DNA of 57,436 nt. Source: Streptomyces afghaniensis 772 (GTDB lineage: Bacteria; Actinomycetota; Actinomycetes; Streptomycetales; Streptomycetaceae). Below are positions 37,793-48,214 of the stretch, in pieces; position 1 is the first letter of the stretch, and every line of letters starts with the position of its first letter. The stretch lies in contig KE354406.1 of NCBI GenBank assembly GCA_000415505.1, positions 1 through 57,436 on the forward strand, read 5' to 3'. Both the position numbers and the translations under genes were made by a program. The notes beneath the pieces are model-generated. The model saw only the letters and a program-made list of their open reading frames with translations, did no database searches and was not told the DNA's origin.

Positions 37793-38543
37793 CAGGGAGC
37801 CTCGGCCACCGATGGGTCGGAGGGCGGGGGCTCGCCCACGGCACCGGGCGGTGCCGGGGGAACGGGTCGCCGGGCCCTCGTGGGGCTGGGGGCGTGGGTG
37901 GCGGGCGCCGGGGGGCTCGGGGACCGGGTGAGGCGGGTGGCGGCGTGGGCGCTGGAGGCGCGGGGGCCGGTGGGGCACTGGTCTGCGGAGCAGGTGCGGG
38001 CGGGGGCGGCGGCGAGGCGGGAGTGCTGCCCGTGCCGGGTGCAGGGGCGGGAGCGGGAGGATCATCGGGGGGCGTGGGCTGCGTCGGCGAGGGTGGCGCT
38101 GTCGTTGGTGCCTCTGGTTCTGGTGTGTCAGGAGGGGCCGATGCGCTGGGCGGTGGGTTCCCGGGCACAAGGGGCGGAGCAAGGGAAGGGCCGGGCGCGG
38201 TGAACTGCGGTATGAGCAGGGTGCTCGGGCCGGCCGCGGCCGAAGGACCGGCTGCGGCCGGAGGGCCGTCCGGCGGCGCCAGGGGGTCGGCCCGGGGCGC
38301 GGGTTCCGGTGCGGCAGGCGCCGCTATGTCACCGGGCAGGATCGCCTCCGGCGCGAAGGGCGTTGCTCCCATCAGGCTCAGCCCCAGCACCGCCATGTAG
38401 CTGGCTGCGCAGGCGGCCAGCCCGTAGCCCGCGCGCCGCAGATTCCGGGCACGCCGGCCGGAGGCGTCGACGAACACGGGAAGGCTCGGATCACTCGGCG
38501 ATTCCTGACCTGTTTGTCCGCTCTTGGCACGGTAAAGCACCAT
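37792..38543 (-). CDS. Proline-rich membrane-anchored protein, C-terminus frame uncertain
   Basis: The N-terminus (MVLYRAKSGQTGQESPSDPS) is followed by a basic stretch and one membrane helix (GYGLAACAASYMAVLGLSL, about residues 43-62). The rest is Pro/Ala/Ser/Thr-rich and probably extracellular. The simple frame runs on to 37614, 180 bases into the glycosyltransferase gene. Another frame is open from 38127 to a TGA at 37792-37794 that overlaps the next gene's ATG as TGATG, and between 37918 and 38040 that frame has G or C at nearly every third position. A one-base shift between about 38127 and 38040 therefore seems likely. It would be the partner of the polysaccharide synthase. Confidence 0.6.
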
Positions 38544-38699
38544 AAGGCTCAGCGTACGCCGCCGCCGGGCGGGCCAGTACGGAATCCTCCGCACCAGAAG
38601 AAGGGCACTCCCGGCGAACGGCCCGGTCAGGTACATGGCCAGGTACGCGTGTGATCCGGGGGCGCCCGGCGAGCACCGAGCGTCCCCGTCACACCGGCG

Positions 38700-40313
<1,614 letters not shown>

Positions 40314-40353
40314 TCAACCCTCCGGGAGGTGCGCGTTCCGCTCGCCGACGGCG

Positions 40354-41172
40354 CTAGCGGCTCAGCTTCCTGAACCGGCGTACCGCCAGCGGCAGGAAGA
40401 TCAGCGTCAGGATCACCGGCCACACCGCGGCCATCAGCAGCGCGTGCTGTTCGACCCAGGTGTCGCCGCCGACCGGCGTGCCGAACAGCTCCCGGGCCGC
40501 CGCCGCCGTGGAGGAGATCGGGTTCCAGACCGCCACCCAGCCCAGCCAGTCGGGCATGAGCTGCGGCGCGACGAAGATGCTGGAGATCATCGTCAGCGGG
40601 AAGGCGACCGCGAACAGGCCGCCCGCCGCCTCCGGGTTGGGCACGAGCAGACCGAGCCACACCCCGATCCAGATGAGCGCGAACCGCAGCCACAGCAGCA
40701 GCCCGAACGCGCCCAGGAAGCCGAGGCCCCCGTCCGGCCGCCAGCCCATGGCGAGCGCGGTGAGCATCATGATCGCCAACTCGGCGCAGGCGACGAGCAG
40801 ATCGGTGACGCCGCGCCCGGCCACCACGGCGGAGGACGCCATCGGCATGGAGCGGAAGCGGTCGATGACGCCCTTGGTGGAGTCGTAGACCACGAGGGTC
40901 GCCGTGTTGATGAAGCCGAACGCCATGGTCATCGCGAACATGCCCGGCATCAGGTAGTCGTTGTAGTCCCCGCCGCCCGGCACCTTCATGGCGCTGCCGA
41001 AGACATAGCCGTAGAGCAGCACGGAGAGGATCGGGAAGCCCAGCTGCCAGGCGATGTTGACGGGCTGGCGCTGGTAGTGGGTCAGGCCGCGGCGGACGAT
41101 GTTCCAGCAGTCGGCGAGCAGCCAGTAGGTGCGGCCGCGCGTGCCGGGCGAGCTCAGGTCGATGGCACTCAC
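40354..41172 (-). CDS. ABC-2-type transporter permease (DrrB-like)
   Basis: A 272-residue permease with six hydrophobic helices (near 45-65, 78-100, 128-150, 155-180, 188-205 and 240-260). The segment [31 protein letters not shown] and the C-terminal [12 protein letters not shown] are typical of DrrB-like drug exporters. Its GTG overlaps the stop of the ATPase gene by four bases (GTGA), so the two subunits are made together. A role in drug or lipid export is likely, with the divergent TetR as sensor. Confidence 0.9.
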   Translation of the reverse strand: MSAIDLSSPGTRGRTYWLLADCWNIVRRGLTHYQRQPVNIAWQLGFPILSVLLYGYVFGSAMKVPGGGDYNDYLMPGMFAMTMAFGFINTATLVVYDSTKGVIDRFRSMPMASSAVVAGRGVTDLLVACAELAIMMLTALAMGWRPDGGLGFLGAFGLLLWLRFALIWIGVWLGLLVPNPEAAGGLFAVAFPLTMISSIFVAPQLMPDWLGWVAVWNPISSTAAAARELFGTPVGGDTWVEQHALLMAAVWPVILTLIFLPLAVRRFRKLSR

Positions 41173-42128
41173 GCCGCGGCCTCCTTCTCGGTCCGGTGTC
41201 CGGTCAGGCGCAGGAACACGTCGTCGAGGCTGGGCCTGCGCAGCCCGATGTCCTCGACGCGGACGCCCTCGTCCTGGAGGGTCCGCGCCACTTCGGTGAG
41301 TGCCGTGACCCGGTCGGTGACCGGGGCGTGCACCCGCAACTCGGTCTCGTCCGCCTCGGGTTCGCCGTCCGCGACCCGGGCGACCACCTTCACCACCCGC
41401 GGGATCTCGGCCCGCTCGGCGACCACGACCTCGATACGGTCACCGCCGACCAGGCTCTTCAGCCCGTCCGGGGTGTCGTCGGCGATGGCCCGCCCCTGGT
41501 CGATGACGGTGATGCGGGAGGCGAGCTTGTCGGCCTCCTCCAGGTACTGCGTGGTGAGCAGCACGGTCGTGCCGCCGGCCACCAACGCCCTTACGGACTC
41601 CCAGACCTCCCCGCGGCTGCGGGGGTCGAGGCCGGTCGTCGGCTCGTCGAGGAAGAGGACGGCCGGGGCCAGGATCATCGACGCGGCGAGGTCGAGGCGG
41701 CGCCGCATGCCGCCGCTGTACTTGCCGACGCCCCGGTCGGCGGCGTCGGCCAGGTCGAACTGTTCCAGCAGTTCGGTCGCCCGGAGCCTGGCCCGCTTGC
41801 CGCCGAGGTGGAACAGCCGGCCGAACATCTCCAGGTTCTGCCGGCCGGTGAGCACCTCGTCCACCGCCGCGTACTGACCGGTGAGCCCGATCCGGGCCCG
41901 CACCTCGCGCGGCTGCCGGGCCACGTCGAGACCGGCGACCGTCGCCCTGCCCCCGTCCAGCCGGATCAGCGTGGACAGGATGCGGACGGCGGTGGTCTTG
42001 CCCGCCCCGTTCGGCCCGAGCAGGCCGTGCACCGTGCCCTCGCGCACCGCCAGGTCGAAACCGTCGAGTGCGCGTTTCTCGCCGTACCTCTTCTCCAGCG
42101 CCTCGGCCCGCACCGCGTATCCGTCCAT
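41169..42128 (-). CDS. ABC transporter ATP-binding protein (DrrA-like)
   Basis: A 319-residue ATPase: Walker [15 protein letters not shown], signature [16 protein letters not shown], Walker [21 protein letters not shown], and the DrrA C-terminal regulatory domain ending [21 protein letters not shown]. DrrA/DrrB pairs export daunorubicin-like drugs in streptomycetes. The gene starts 110 bp from the divergent TetR gene, with a long inverted repeat between them, and overlaps the permease gene. The substrate is unknown. Confidence 0.92.
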   Translation of the reverse strand: MDGYAVRAEALEKRYGEKRALDGFDLAVREGTVHGLLGPNGAGKTTAVRILSTLIRLDGGRATVAGLDVARQPREVRARIGLTGQYAAVDEVLTGRQNLEMFGRLFHLGGKRARLRATELLEQFDLADAADRGVGKYSGGMRRRLDLAASMILAPAVLFLDEPTTGLDPRSRGEVWESVRALVAGGTTVLLTTQYLEEADKLASRITVIDQGRAIADDTPDGLKSLVGGDRIEVVVAERAEIPRVVKVVARVADGEPEADETELRVHAPVTDRVTALTEVARTLQDEGVRVEDIGLRRPSLDDVFLRLTGHRTEKEAAA

Positions 42129-42167
42129 GTCCGCCCCTCCCCTTCGCTCGTGCCCTGCGTCGGCACT

Positions 42168-42211
42168 AACTGGGTACAGCGTACCCGATTACGCGTACGC
42201 CGTACCCAGTT
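42168..42211. promoter_or_regulatory. TetR operator between the DrrAB exporter and its regulator
   Basis: AACTGGGTAC (42168-42177) and GTACCCAGTT (42202-42211) are perfect 10-bp arms. Inside them GGGTACAGCGTACCC (42172-42186) and GCGTACGC (42193-42200) are further dyads. The nest lies in the 110-bp region shared by the two divergent transcripts, as expected for a TetR that represses both. Confidence 0.75.
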
Positions 42212-42238
42212 TTTTGCGGGGGACCTAAGCTGGGCTCC

Positions 42239-43069
42239 ATGGAAAGCGGCACGAGCGGTACAAGCGGTACAGGCGGTAAGCGCAGTACTGGCCGTACCGG
42301 CAGCACAGGCGGTACGGAGACCAGTGGCAGCGGCGATATCGCCCGCACCCTCGAACTGCTGTGGGACACGGGCCGGCGTCCCAGCCGCGGCCCGAAGCCG
42401 ACCCTGACCCTGGACCGGATCGTGGAAGCGGCCGTCCAGGTCGCGGACACGGAAGGTCTGGAAGGGCTCTCCATGCGCCGCGTCGCCGCCGAACTCGGCA
42501 CCGGCACCATGTCGCTCTACCGGTACGTCCCCGGCAAGGGCGAGCTGCTCGACCTGATGCTGGACCGGGTCCAGCGCCCCTCGGAGAACCCGGCCGACCT
42601 GGGCGACGGCGGCTGGCGCGCCGCCCTGGAGGCCATGGCCCGCGAGACCCTCGCCCTCTACCGCCGCCATCCCTGGCTGCTCCAGGTCAACCAGTCCCGC
42701 CCGATCCTCGGCCCGAGCGCCCTGGACGGCATGGAGAAGGTCCTCACCCTGATCCGCCCGATGGGGCTGACCGACCCCGAACTGGTCTCCGCGATCATCA
42801 TGATCGACGGGTACGTCGTCGGGGCCGCGCGCACGCAGCTCTACCAGCAGGAGGCGGAGCGCCGGACGGGCCTGACGGACACGGAGTTCTGGCAGGCACA
42901 GGTGCCGGTGCTGGAGAAGGTCCTGGCCTCGGGCCGCTACCCGGTGATGGCGTCACTCTCCGAGGACACGTTCGGGCCCGACTTCGACCACTTCGGGTTC
43001 GGACTCCAGCGGATCCTGGACGGGTTGGAAGTACTCGTGGCGCAACGCCGGGGCGAGTCGGCCTCGTGA
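42239..43069 (+). CDS. TetR-family regulator of the DrrAB-like exporter
   Basis: A 276-residue TetR protein with an unusual low-complexity N-terminus of about 35 Gly/Ser/Thr residues before the HTH (TLDRIVEAAVQVADTEGLEGLSMRRVAAELG, TGTMSLYRYVPGKGELLDLMLD). The TetR_C-type domain (WLLQVNQSRPILGPSALDGMEKVL) is that of tetracycline-type efflux regulators. It is divergent from the ABC ATPase gene and should bind the nested dyads between them. The repeated GTSGTSGTGG start could be a repeat expansion; the ATG at 42239 has no clear Shine-Dalgarno, and an internal start is conceivable. Confidence 0.9.
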   Translation: MESGTSGTSGTGGKRSTGRTGSTGGTETSGSGDIARTLELLWDTGRRPSRGPKPTLTLDRIVEAAVQVADTEGLEGLSMRRVAAELGTGTMSLYRYVPGKGELLDLMLDRVQRPSENPADLGDGGWRAALEAMARETLALYRRHPWLLQVNQSRPILGPSALDGMEKVLTLIRPMGLTDPELVSAIIMIDGYVVGAARTQLYQQEAERRTGLTDTEFWQAQVPVLEKVLASGRYPVMASLSEDTFGPDFDHFGFGLQRILDGLEVLVAQRRGESAS

Positions 43070-43089
43070 GCCGCCGCCTCCGGCAGGCC

Positions 43090-44067
43090 CTACCTGCGCC
43101 GCCTCAGCCCGCGCAGACCGAGCAGGGCGGCGCAGGCCACAGCCACGGCGATGGCGCCGGTCTTGAGATTGCCGCTGAGCCCGTCACCGCTGCCACCGCC
43201 GTCGCCGCGCGCGGACGAACTCCCTCCCGCGGACGGCGATCCTGAGCCACCGGGCGCGTCCTGCCCCTCCACCGAGCTGTCGGCCCCCTCGGCGCCGTAC
43301 ATGAGCCGCGTCCCGTCGGCGGTGTAGGTGACGGACTCCCCCTGCCCGAGGAACGGCACGCCGAGCCGCTGCTTCCGCTTGATCTTCCCGTCGTTCCAGT
43401 CGTACGCGATCGCGCCGAAGTAGCTGCGTACGACGAGGTGCCGGCCGTCCGGGGAGAGCGTGGCGTCGGTGGCCTCCAGGTCGGGCACGGCCGCGACGGG
43501 CCGGAAGACGTTCGTGCCCGAGGCGGAGAGCTCGGCGGGCCCCTCGTACAGGTGCCCGCCCTTCTCGTTCTTGTCGACGATGTAGACGCGGCCGGTCTTC
43601 GGGTGCACGACGAGGGACTCGGCGTCGCGGGCCCCGTCGGAGTACTTCACGACGTACTGCGTGGCCCGGATCGTCTGGTCCTTCAGCGTCTTCGGCTCGG
43701 GCAGTTCGTAGATCCACACGTGGGGCCAGCTGCCGCCGAGGTTGTCGCCGATGTCGCCGACGTAGATCCGGTTGCCCGGACCGATGGAGATGGCCTCGAC
43801 GTCCCGGGGCGTGCCGACGCCGGTGAGGGTGAGGCGCGCGACGGTCTCGCCCGTCCTGCTGTCGACGGCGTAGAGGTAGGGACCGTCGTCGCTGTCGTTG
43901 TGCGTCCAGTAGATGCCGGGGTGGAGGCGGGAAGCGACCAGACCGCTGGACTCGGTGATGCGCGGGTCCTTGATCGTGAAGTCCTCGTCGCCGTCGGCGG
44001 CGGAGGCGGGCACGGCGAAGGCGCCCACGAGCAGGGCCGCGGCGAGGATGGCGAACGGTCGGCGCAT
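43090..44067 (-). CDS. Exported, membrane-anchored beta-propeller-like protein
   Basis: A 325-residue surface protein. Signal peptide RRPFAILAAALLVGAFAVPASA (cleavage near 23). The body has repeated propeller-like strands (PGIYWTHNDSDDGPYLYAVDSRTG, DVEAISIGPGNRIYVGDIGDN, RDAESLVVHPKTGRVYIVDK, DATLSPDGRHLVVRSY). A Ser/Gly-rich stalk near 270-295 and a C-terminal helix followed by RGLRRRR anchor it in the membrane. Binding or a lactonase-like role is possible, but no catalytic residues are recognised. Its stop lies 20 bp from that of the convergent TetR gene. Confidence 0.8.
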   Translation of the reverse strand: MRRPFAILAAALLVGAFAVPASAADGDEDFTIKDPRITESSGLVASRLHPGIYWTHNDSDDGPYLYAVDSRTGETVARLTLTGVGTPRDVEAISIGPGNRIYVGDIGDNLGGSWPHVWIYELPEPKTLKDQTIRATQYVVKYSDGARDAESLVVHPKTGRVYIVDKNEKGGHLYEGPAELSASGTNVFRPVAAVPDLEATDATLSPDGRHLVVRSYFGAIAYDWNDGKIKRKQRLGVPFLGQGESVTYTADGTRLMYGAEGADSSVEGQDAPGGSGSPSAGGSSSARGDGGGSGDGLSGNLKTGAIAVAVACAALLGLRGLRRRR

Positions 44068-44381
44068 GCCCTTAAGCCTGCCATCCCGCTGCGCGGTTCA
44101 TCGCCGGTAACGGATCACGGGACCGTGTTCTGGTTGCTTCGTGAGGTTGTCGCCGCCAGGGTGGTGACGAGGCTGCCTGACATGATCACTGAGTTGGTCG
44201 CCGCGACGATGCCGTTCACGGTGAGCCGTCAGGGCACCTTCCAGCTCGGTGGACAGGTCGTCGATCCCGGCACGGCTTGCGCCCGCTCGATGAAATCCAG
44301 ATGGCGAACCACGGTTGAATGGTTGTCAGGGGTGGTGGCAGAAGGCTTCGAGGTTGAGCCTCGTCCGGGCGGGCGGTGGGG
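44068..44381. other. Gene-free 314-bp stretch upstream of the MFS-gene end
   Basis: No convincing gene or terminator. A short plus-strand open frame through part of it has no recognisable family, and the base composition is slightly lower in G+C than around it. Together with the MFS/regulator pair it may mark an older insertion. Confidence 0.4.
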
Positions 44382-45848
44382 TCACTGCTGGTGGGTGGCG
44401 GCGGTCTTGGGCAGGGCGAGCATCGCGACGGCGGCCAGGACGTAGGTGGCGACCTGCCAGGGCATCACCTGAGCGAGGGCGTGGCCGAACAGCGGCTCTG
44501 GTGCGCCGGACGCCGCCCCAGCGGCCGGGATGAGGGCGTTGAAGAAGACGGTGCCGAGGACGGCGACACCGGCGGCGCCGCCGATCTGGTTCACCGTCGA
44601 CAGGACCCCGCCGGCCGCGCCGGCGTGGCGGCCGGGCACACCGGCGAGGACGACGTTGACCAGGATCGGTGCACCCAGTCCCAGGCCGAGGCCACCGAGG
44701 AACATGGCGCCGGCCAGGGGCCAGTAGCCCGGGGCCGTGGCGCCGTCGCGGACCAGCCAGCACAGCAGCCCCTGGGAAGCGGCCAGGGTCAGGGCGCCAG
44801 TGACGACGAGGGCGCGGCCGGCCTGCGCAGCGAGGGCGACCCCGGCGCCAGAGGTGATCATCGACCCGATCGCGTACGGCAGGATCACCAGGCCGGTGTC
44901 CCACGCGGAGCGGCCGGTGCCGGCCTGCAGGTAGATCGACAGGACCAGGAAGAACGAGGCCAGGCCGCCGAAGAACAGCACCGACGCCACCAGGCCCGCG
45001 TTGAACGGCCGGATCGACAGCAGGGCCGGGTCCAGCACGGGCTGACCGCCCCGACGGGTCAGGGCCCGCTCGTAGGCCAGGAACACCGCCAGGAGCAGCA
45101 GCCCGATCGCGAGCAGGGCCCACCCGAACGCCGGCCACCCCCAGTCCCGACCCTGCACGAGCGGCAGCAGCACCAGGAGCACCGCAACCGCGACCAGCAC
45201 AGCCCCGGCCACGTCCAGACGGGCGCGCACCGGCGCGAGGGACTCAGGAAGCACCCGGACACCCAGCGCGAGGGCGAGGACGGCGACGGGGACGTTGATC
45301 CAGAAAATCGTGCGCCACCCCAGACCCCACAGGTCCGCGTCGATGAGCGCTCCGCCCAGCAGCGGCCCGGCGACCGACGCCAGACCCTGGACGGCCCCGT
45401 ACGCACCGAAGGCCTTGGCCATCGCGGCCGGCTCGAACGACGACCGGATGATGCCGAAGACCTGCGGGACCATGAACCCGCCGGCCAGGCCCTGCACCGC
45501 CCGGACCGCGATCAGGACCCCTGCCGAGGGGGCCAGAGCGCACGCTGCGGACGCGACTGCGAAGCACGCCAGGGAAACGAGGAAGACCTTGCGGCGGCCG
45601 TAGGCGTCGCCGACTCGCCCCCCAGTGATCAGGCCGGACCCGAGCGCGAGCGTGTAGGCCGCGAGCATCCACTGCAGTTGCGCCTGGGAGGCGTGCAGGT
45701 CGGCGGCGATGTCCGGGGCGGCGACGGTGACGATTGTGACGTCGAGCAGGTCCATGAACGTGGCGAACAGCATGACGAGCAGCGCGAGGGATGCCCGGCG
45801 GCCGGCCACTGGTGCTTCCTGCGCGGGGGTGCTGGAGGAGTGAGCCAT
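44382..45848 (-). CDS. MFS multidrug transporter (DHA2 family, 14 helices)
   Basis: A 488-residue transporter. The N-terminal signature LDVTIVTVAAPDIAADL and motif A GRVGDAYGRRKVFLVSL are diagnostic, as is motif C in AVQGLASVAGPLLGGALID. About fourteen helices fit the DHA2 (QacA/EmrB-like) group. It exports drugs or metabolites by proton antiport. The ATG at 45848 is 62 bp from the divergent WYL regulator, with an inverted repeat between; the regulator probably controls the pump. Confidence 0.9.
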   Translation of the reverse strand: MAHSSSTPAQEAPVAGRRASLALLVMLFATFMDLLDVTIVTVAAPDIAADLHASQAQLQWMLAAYTLALGSGLITGGRVGDAYGRRKVFLVSLACFAVASAACALAPSAGVLIAVRAVQGLAGGFMVPQVFGIIRSSFEPAAMAKAFGAYGAVQGLASVAGPLLGGALIDADLWGLGWRTIFWINVPVAVLALALGVRVLPESLAPVRARLDVAGAVLVAVAVLLVLLPLVQGRDWGWPAFGWALLAIGLLLLAVFLAYERALTRRGGQPVLDPALLSIRPFNAGLVASVLFFGGLASFFLVLSIYLQAGTGRSAWDTGLVILPYAIGSMITSGAGVALAAQAGRALVVTGALTLAASQGLLCWLVRDGATAPGYWPLAGAMFLGGLGLGLGAPILVNVVLAGVPGRHAGAAGGVLSTVNQIGGAAGVAVLGTVFFNALIPAAGAASGAPEPLFGHALAQVMPWQVATYVLAAVAMLALPKTAATHQQ

Positions 45849-45865
45849 GCCCGCACCGTGTCACC

Positions 45866-45892
45866 GGTAGCGGCCACGGAATGACCGCTACC
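45866..45892. promoter_or_regulatory. Operator between the MFS pump and the WYL regulator
   Basis: GGTAGCGG (45866-45873) and CCGCTACC (45885-45892) are perfect eight-base arms separated by 11 bases. They fill the centre of the 62-bp divergent gap, so binding would block both promoters. Confidence 0.65.
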
Positions 45893-45910
45893 AGTGCCAG
45901 ACTGTCTTTC

Positions 45911-46900
45911 GTGGCTGACACGTCTGCGCGGATCTTGCGCCTGCTGTCCCTGCTCGAGGCGCGCATCGCATGGTCTGGGCCCGAACTCGCCGATCGACTC
46001 GGCGTCTCGTCGCGGACCCTGCGCCGTGACATCGACACCCTCCGCGAGCTCGGATACCCCGTCGACGCGGTCAAGGGCCCTGGCGGCGGATACCGGCTCG
46101 GAGTGGGCGGGAAGTTGCCGCCGTTGGTCCTCGACGACGACCAAGCCGTCGCTATCGCCCTCGCGCTGCAGACCGCACCTGCGGCCGTCACCGGCATCGA
46201 CGACGCTGTCACCCGCGCGCTGACCACCCTGCGCCAGGTCATGCCCGCCCGCCTACGGGCCGCCAGCGAGGCCTTCGAGGTCACGAGCCTGCGCAACTAC
46301 TGGGAGTTCTCCGCTCCGCCGATCGACGTGGCAACCCTGCAAACCGTCGGGTCGGCCATCCGCACCCGCCACGTCCTGCGATTCGACTACACCACACCCG
46401 ACGGCCACGTCCCCGCGCCCGGCGAGCCCGAATTCCAGCCTCCCCTCGAGGTCGAGCCACACCACCTCGTCGTCTGGGCCGGGCGCTGGTACCTCATCGC
46501 CCGCGACCACGCCCACCGCACGTGGCACACCTACCGGGTCGACCGCATCCGCCCACGAACCCCCGCCGGAGCTGCCTTCACACCCCAGCCACTGACACGC
46601 GACGACCTCACTCGCCTTGTCGTCCAGAATCCCGACCGAGGAGACACCCCCGGCCAGTGGCAGTGCGTCGGCACCGCCACCCTCGCCCTGCCTGCGGATG
46701 TCGTAGCTCGCTGGGCCCCCGGAGGGTCCGTCGTTGAGGCCATCGACTCCGGTCGGTGCCGCCTGACCATCGGCGGCTGGTCCTGGGCCGGCATCGCGGG
46801 CCTGCTCATCACCTTCGACACCACACTCGACGACATCGGCCCACCAGCACTGGCCGACGCCTTCCGGAACATCCGGCACCGGCTGGTGGGTGTCAGATAA
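45911..46900 (+). CDS. HTH_11/WYL-domain transcriptional regulator (YafY-like)
   Basis: A 329-residue regulator. The N-terminal HTH_11 reads RILRLLSLLEARIAWSGPELADRLGVSSRTLRRDIDTLRELGYPV. A WYL domain occupies roughly 130-230 (VGSAIRTRHVLRFDYTTPDG, VEPHHLVVWAGRWYLIARDHAHRTWHTYRVDRI). GTG 45911 (VADTSARIL) is the family-typical start; an ATG at 45881 is also in frame. Many such regulators respond to nucleotide or small-molecule ligands. The divergent MFS gene is the likely target. Confidence 0.88.
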   Translation: MADTSARILRLLSLLEARIAWSGPELADRLGVSSRTLRRDIDTLRELGYPVDAVKGPGGGYRLGVGGKLPPLVLDDDQAVAIALALQTAPAAVTGIDDAVTRALTTLRQVMPARLRAASEAFEVTSLRNYWEFSAPPIDVATLQTVGSAIRTRHVLRFDYTTPDGHVPAPGEPEFQPPLEVEPHHLVVWAGRWYLIARDHAHRTWHTYRVDRIRPRTPAGAAFTPQPLTRDDLTRLVVQNPDRGDTPGQWQCVGTATLALPADVVARWAPGGSVVEAIDSGRCRLTIGGWSWAGIAGLLITFDTTLDDIGPPALADAFRNIRHRLVGVR

Positions 46901-47041
46901 CGGCTGCTCGATCAACGTCCCCGGTCAGTGCGGCTGGACGAACTCCTTCTGAAGCAGCCGGAAGCCGAATGACCGGCAACCCTCACAACGCGTGGTCCGA
47001 CTCACACCCCGTCCGGCCGTCTGATCGTTCATGATGAGCGG

Positions 47042-47716
47042 ATGCTCAGGTTCATGCCCGTCGGTGACTCCATGACGATCGGGAGCTCGGGCGAACACAC
47101 GTGGCGCTACCGGATGTGGCAGCACCTGTGCCGTTCCTACGGCGGCCCCTTCACGCTCGTCGGCCCGCGCGAGACGCTGCACGACAAGCTCGCCGACGCC
47201 CCGACCTCGTACGCGTACGCCGAGCCGGACTTCCCGCGGGCGCACCTGGCCGGCTGGGGCGAGGGCTGGCTGCACATGGCGCCGCTGATCGGCGAGGCGG
47301 TGCGGTCGTGCCGCGCGGACGTGCTCCTGGTCTCCCTCGGCCTGATCGACCTGGGCTTCTACACGAACGCCGAGCAGACCGCCGAGAACGTGAGGGCCTT
47401 CGCCGCCGAGGCGCGGGCGGCGAACCGGCGGGTGCGGATGGTGTGGCTGCCGGTGACCCCGAACGTGCGGGCCCAGTCCGACCCGGCCTTCGCCGCCGAG
47501 GTCGCCCGCTTCAACGAACTGCTGGCGAAGACGGCCGCGGACCTCGACGAGCCCGGCTCGCCCGTCCTCCTGGCCTCCTCCCCACCGTCGTACGACATCG
47601 ACGCCGACACCTACGACGGCACCCACCCCAACGACAGCGGCGAGCACAAGATCGCGGCTGCCTTCGCCGAGGCGATGTACCAGGCCTGGGACCTGGGCGA
47701 GCCCTACGAGGAGTAA
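47042..47716 (+). CDS. SGNH/GDSL-family hydrolase
   Basis: A 224-residue SGNH hydrolase: block I PVGDSMTIGS with the nucleophile Ser, block III-like LLVSLGLIDLGFYTN (the usual GxND Asn is not obvious), and block V DGTHPNDSGEHKIA with the Asp and His. These hydrolyse esters in lipids or acetylated sugars. No signal peptide is seen. The ATG at 47042 or 47054 could both serve. It is the last intact core gene before the island's left edge. Confidence 0.85.
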   Translation: MLRFMPVGDSMTIGSSGEHTWRYRMWQHLCRSYGGPFTLVGPRETLHDKLADAPTSYAYAEPDFPRAHLAGWGEGWLHMAPLIGEAVRSCRADVLLVSLGLIDLGFYTNAEQTAENVRAFAAEARAANRRVRMVWLPVTPNVRAQSDPAFAAEVARFNELLAKTAADLDEPGSPVLLASSPPSYDIDADTYDGTHPNDSGEHKIAAAFAEAMYQAWDLGEPYEE

Positions 47717-47858
47717 CTCTCGGTGATCATGTGGGCCAGGAACTCCGAACAGGGCCGGGGCGCCAGGTCGTCCCAGCTCTCCGCCTCCTCCCCCAGGTAG
47801 ACGGCCCGGGCGCGGGCGAGGGCGGGCCGAGTGCGGCTGAGTCGCTGCGGGGGGGAGC
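47704..47858 (-). pseudogene. 3' remnant of a gene cut by the island (SMI1/KNR4-like C-terminus?)
   Basis: About 50 codons ending ARAVYLGEEAESWDDLAPRP-CSEFLAHMITE-SYSS (hyphens only to break the string). The W..DLAP..EFL pattern is like the end of an SMI1/KNR4 (SUKH) protein, but this is tentative. Upstream of about 47858 the composition changes and no matching 5' part is found, so the rest was lost when the island arrived. The frame continues into the island to 47994, but that stretch looks non-coding. Confidence 0.45.
47850..47858. other. Left edge of the accessory island, GGGGGGAGC
   Basis: The nine bases GGGGGGAGC occur here and again at 56755-56763, at the points where the truncated flanking genes meet lower-GC sequence. 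They may be a target-site duplication or microhomology. Confidence 0.4.
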
Positions 47859-48016
47859 TGCGGATCGGTACGGACAAGTCGAGACATCTGGTGATATTAG
47901 TGCGTCTAGGGCATAACTTCCGCGACCGGGGCTGAGGACTAGGTACCCCCTCGGCCTCATCTGCCGCTGGATCGCATGCTGTGGGTAAGTACACCTGTCC
48001 CCCACTGTGGCTGACT

Positions 48017-48046
48017 CAGCTGCGATTTGAACAAATCGGCCAGCTG
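48017..48046. promoter_or_regulatory. 30-nt composite inverted repeat upstream of the ParB-like gene
   Basis: CAGCTG, CGATTT, loop GAAC, AAATCG, GC, CAGCTG: two pairs of complementary blocks with a two-base bulge. It lies about 170 bp before the ParB-like gene in a gene-free 350-bp stretch (47859-48214). It could be an operator, a protein-binding site of the ParB-like product, or an RNA hairpin. Confidence 0.5.
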
Positions 48047-48214
48047 GCTGAATCTATTTGACGGTAAGTCACAGCCAAGTGGAGTAGACCTCAACGGCAA
48101 AGTCCGTCACATCTTCCCAGTTGACCCAGCGGATTCAGGGATGCAGCCATCCTCGCTCCTCCTCTCACTTAGCCTTGGTCATGTAGGCGCCAAGGCATCG
48201 GAGGACAGGTACGT

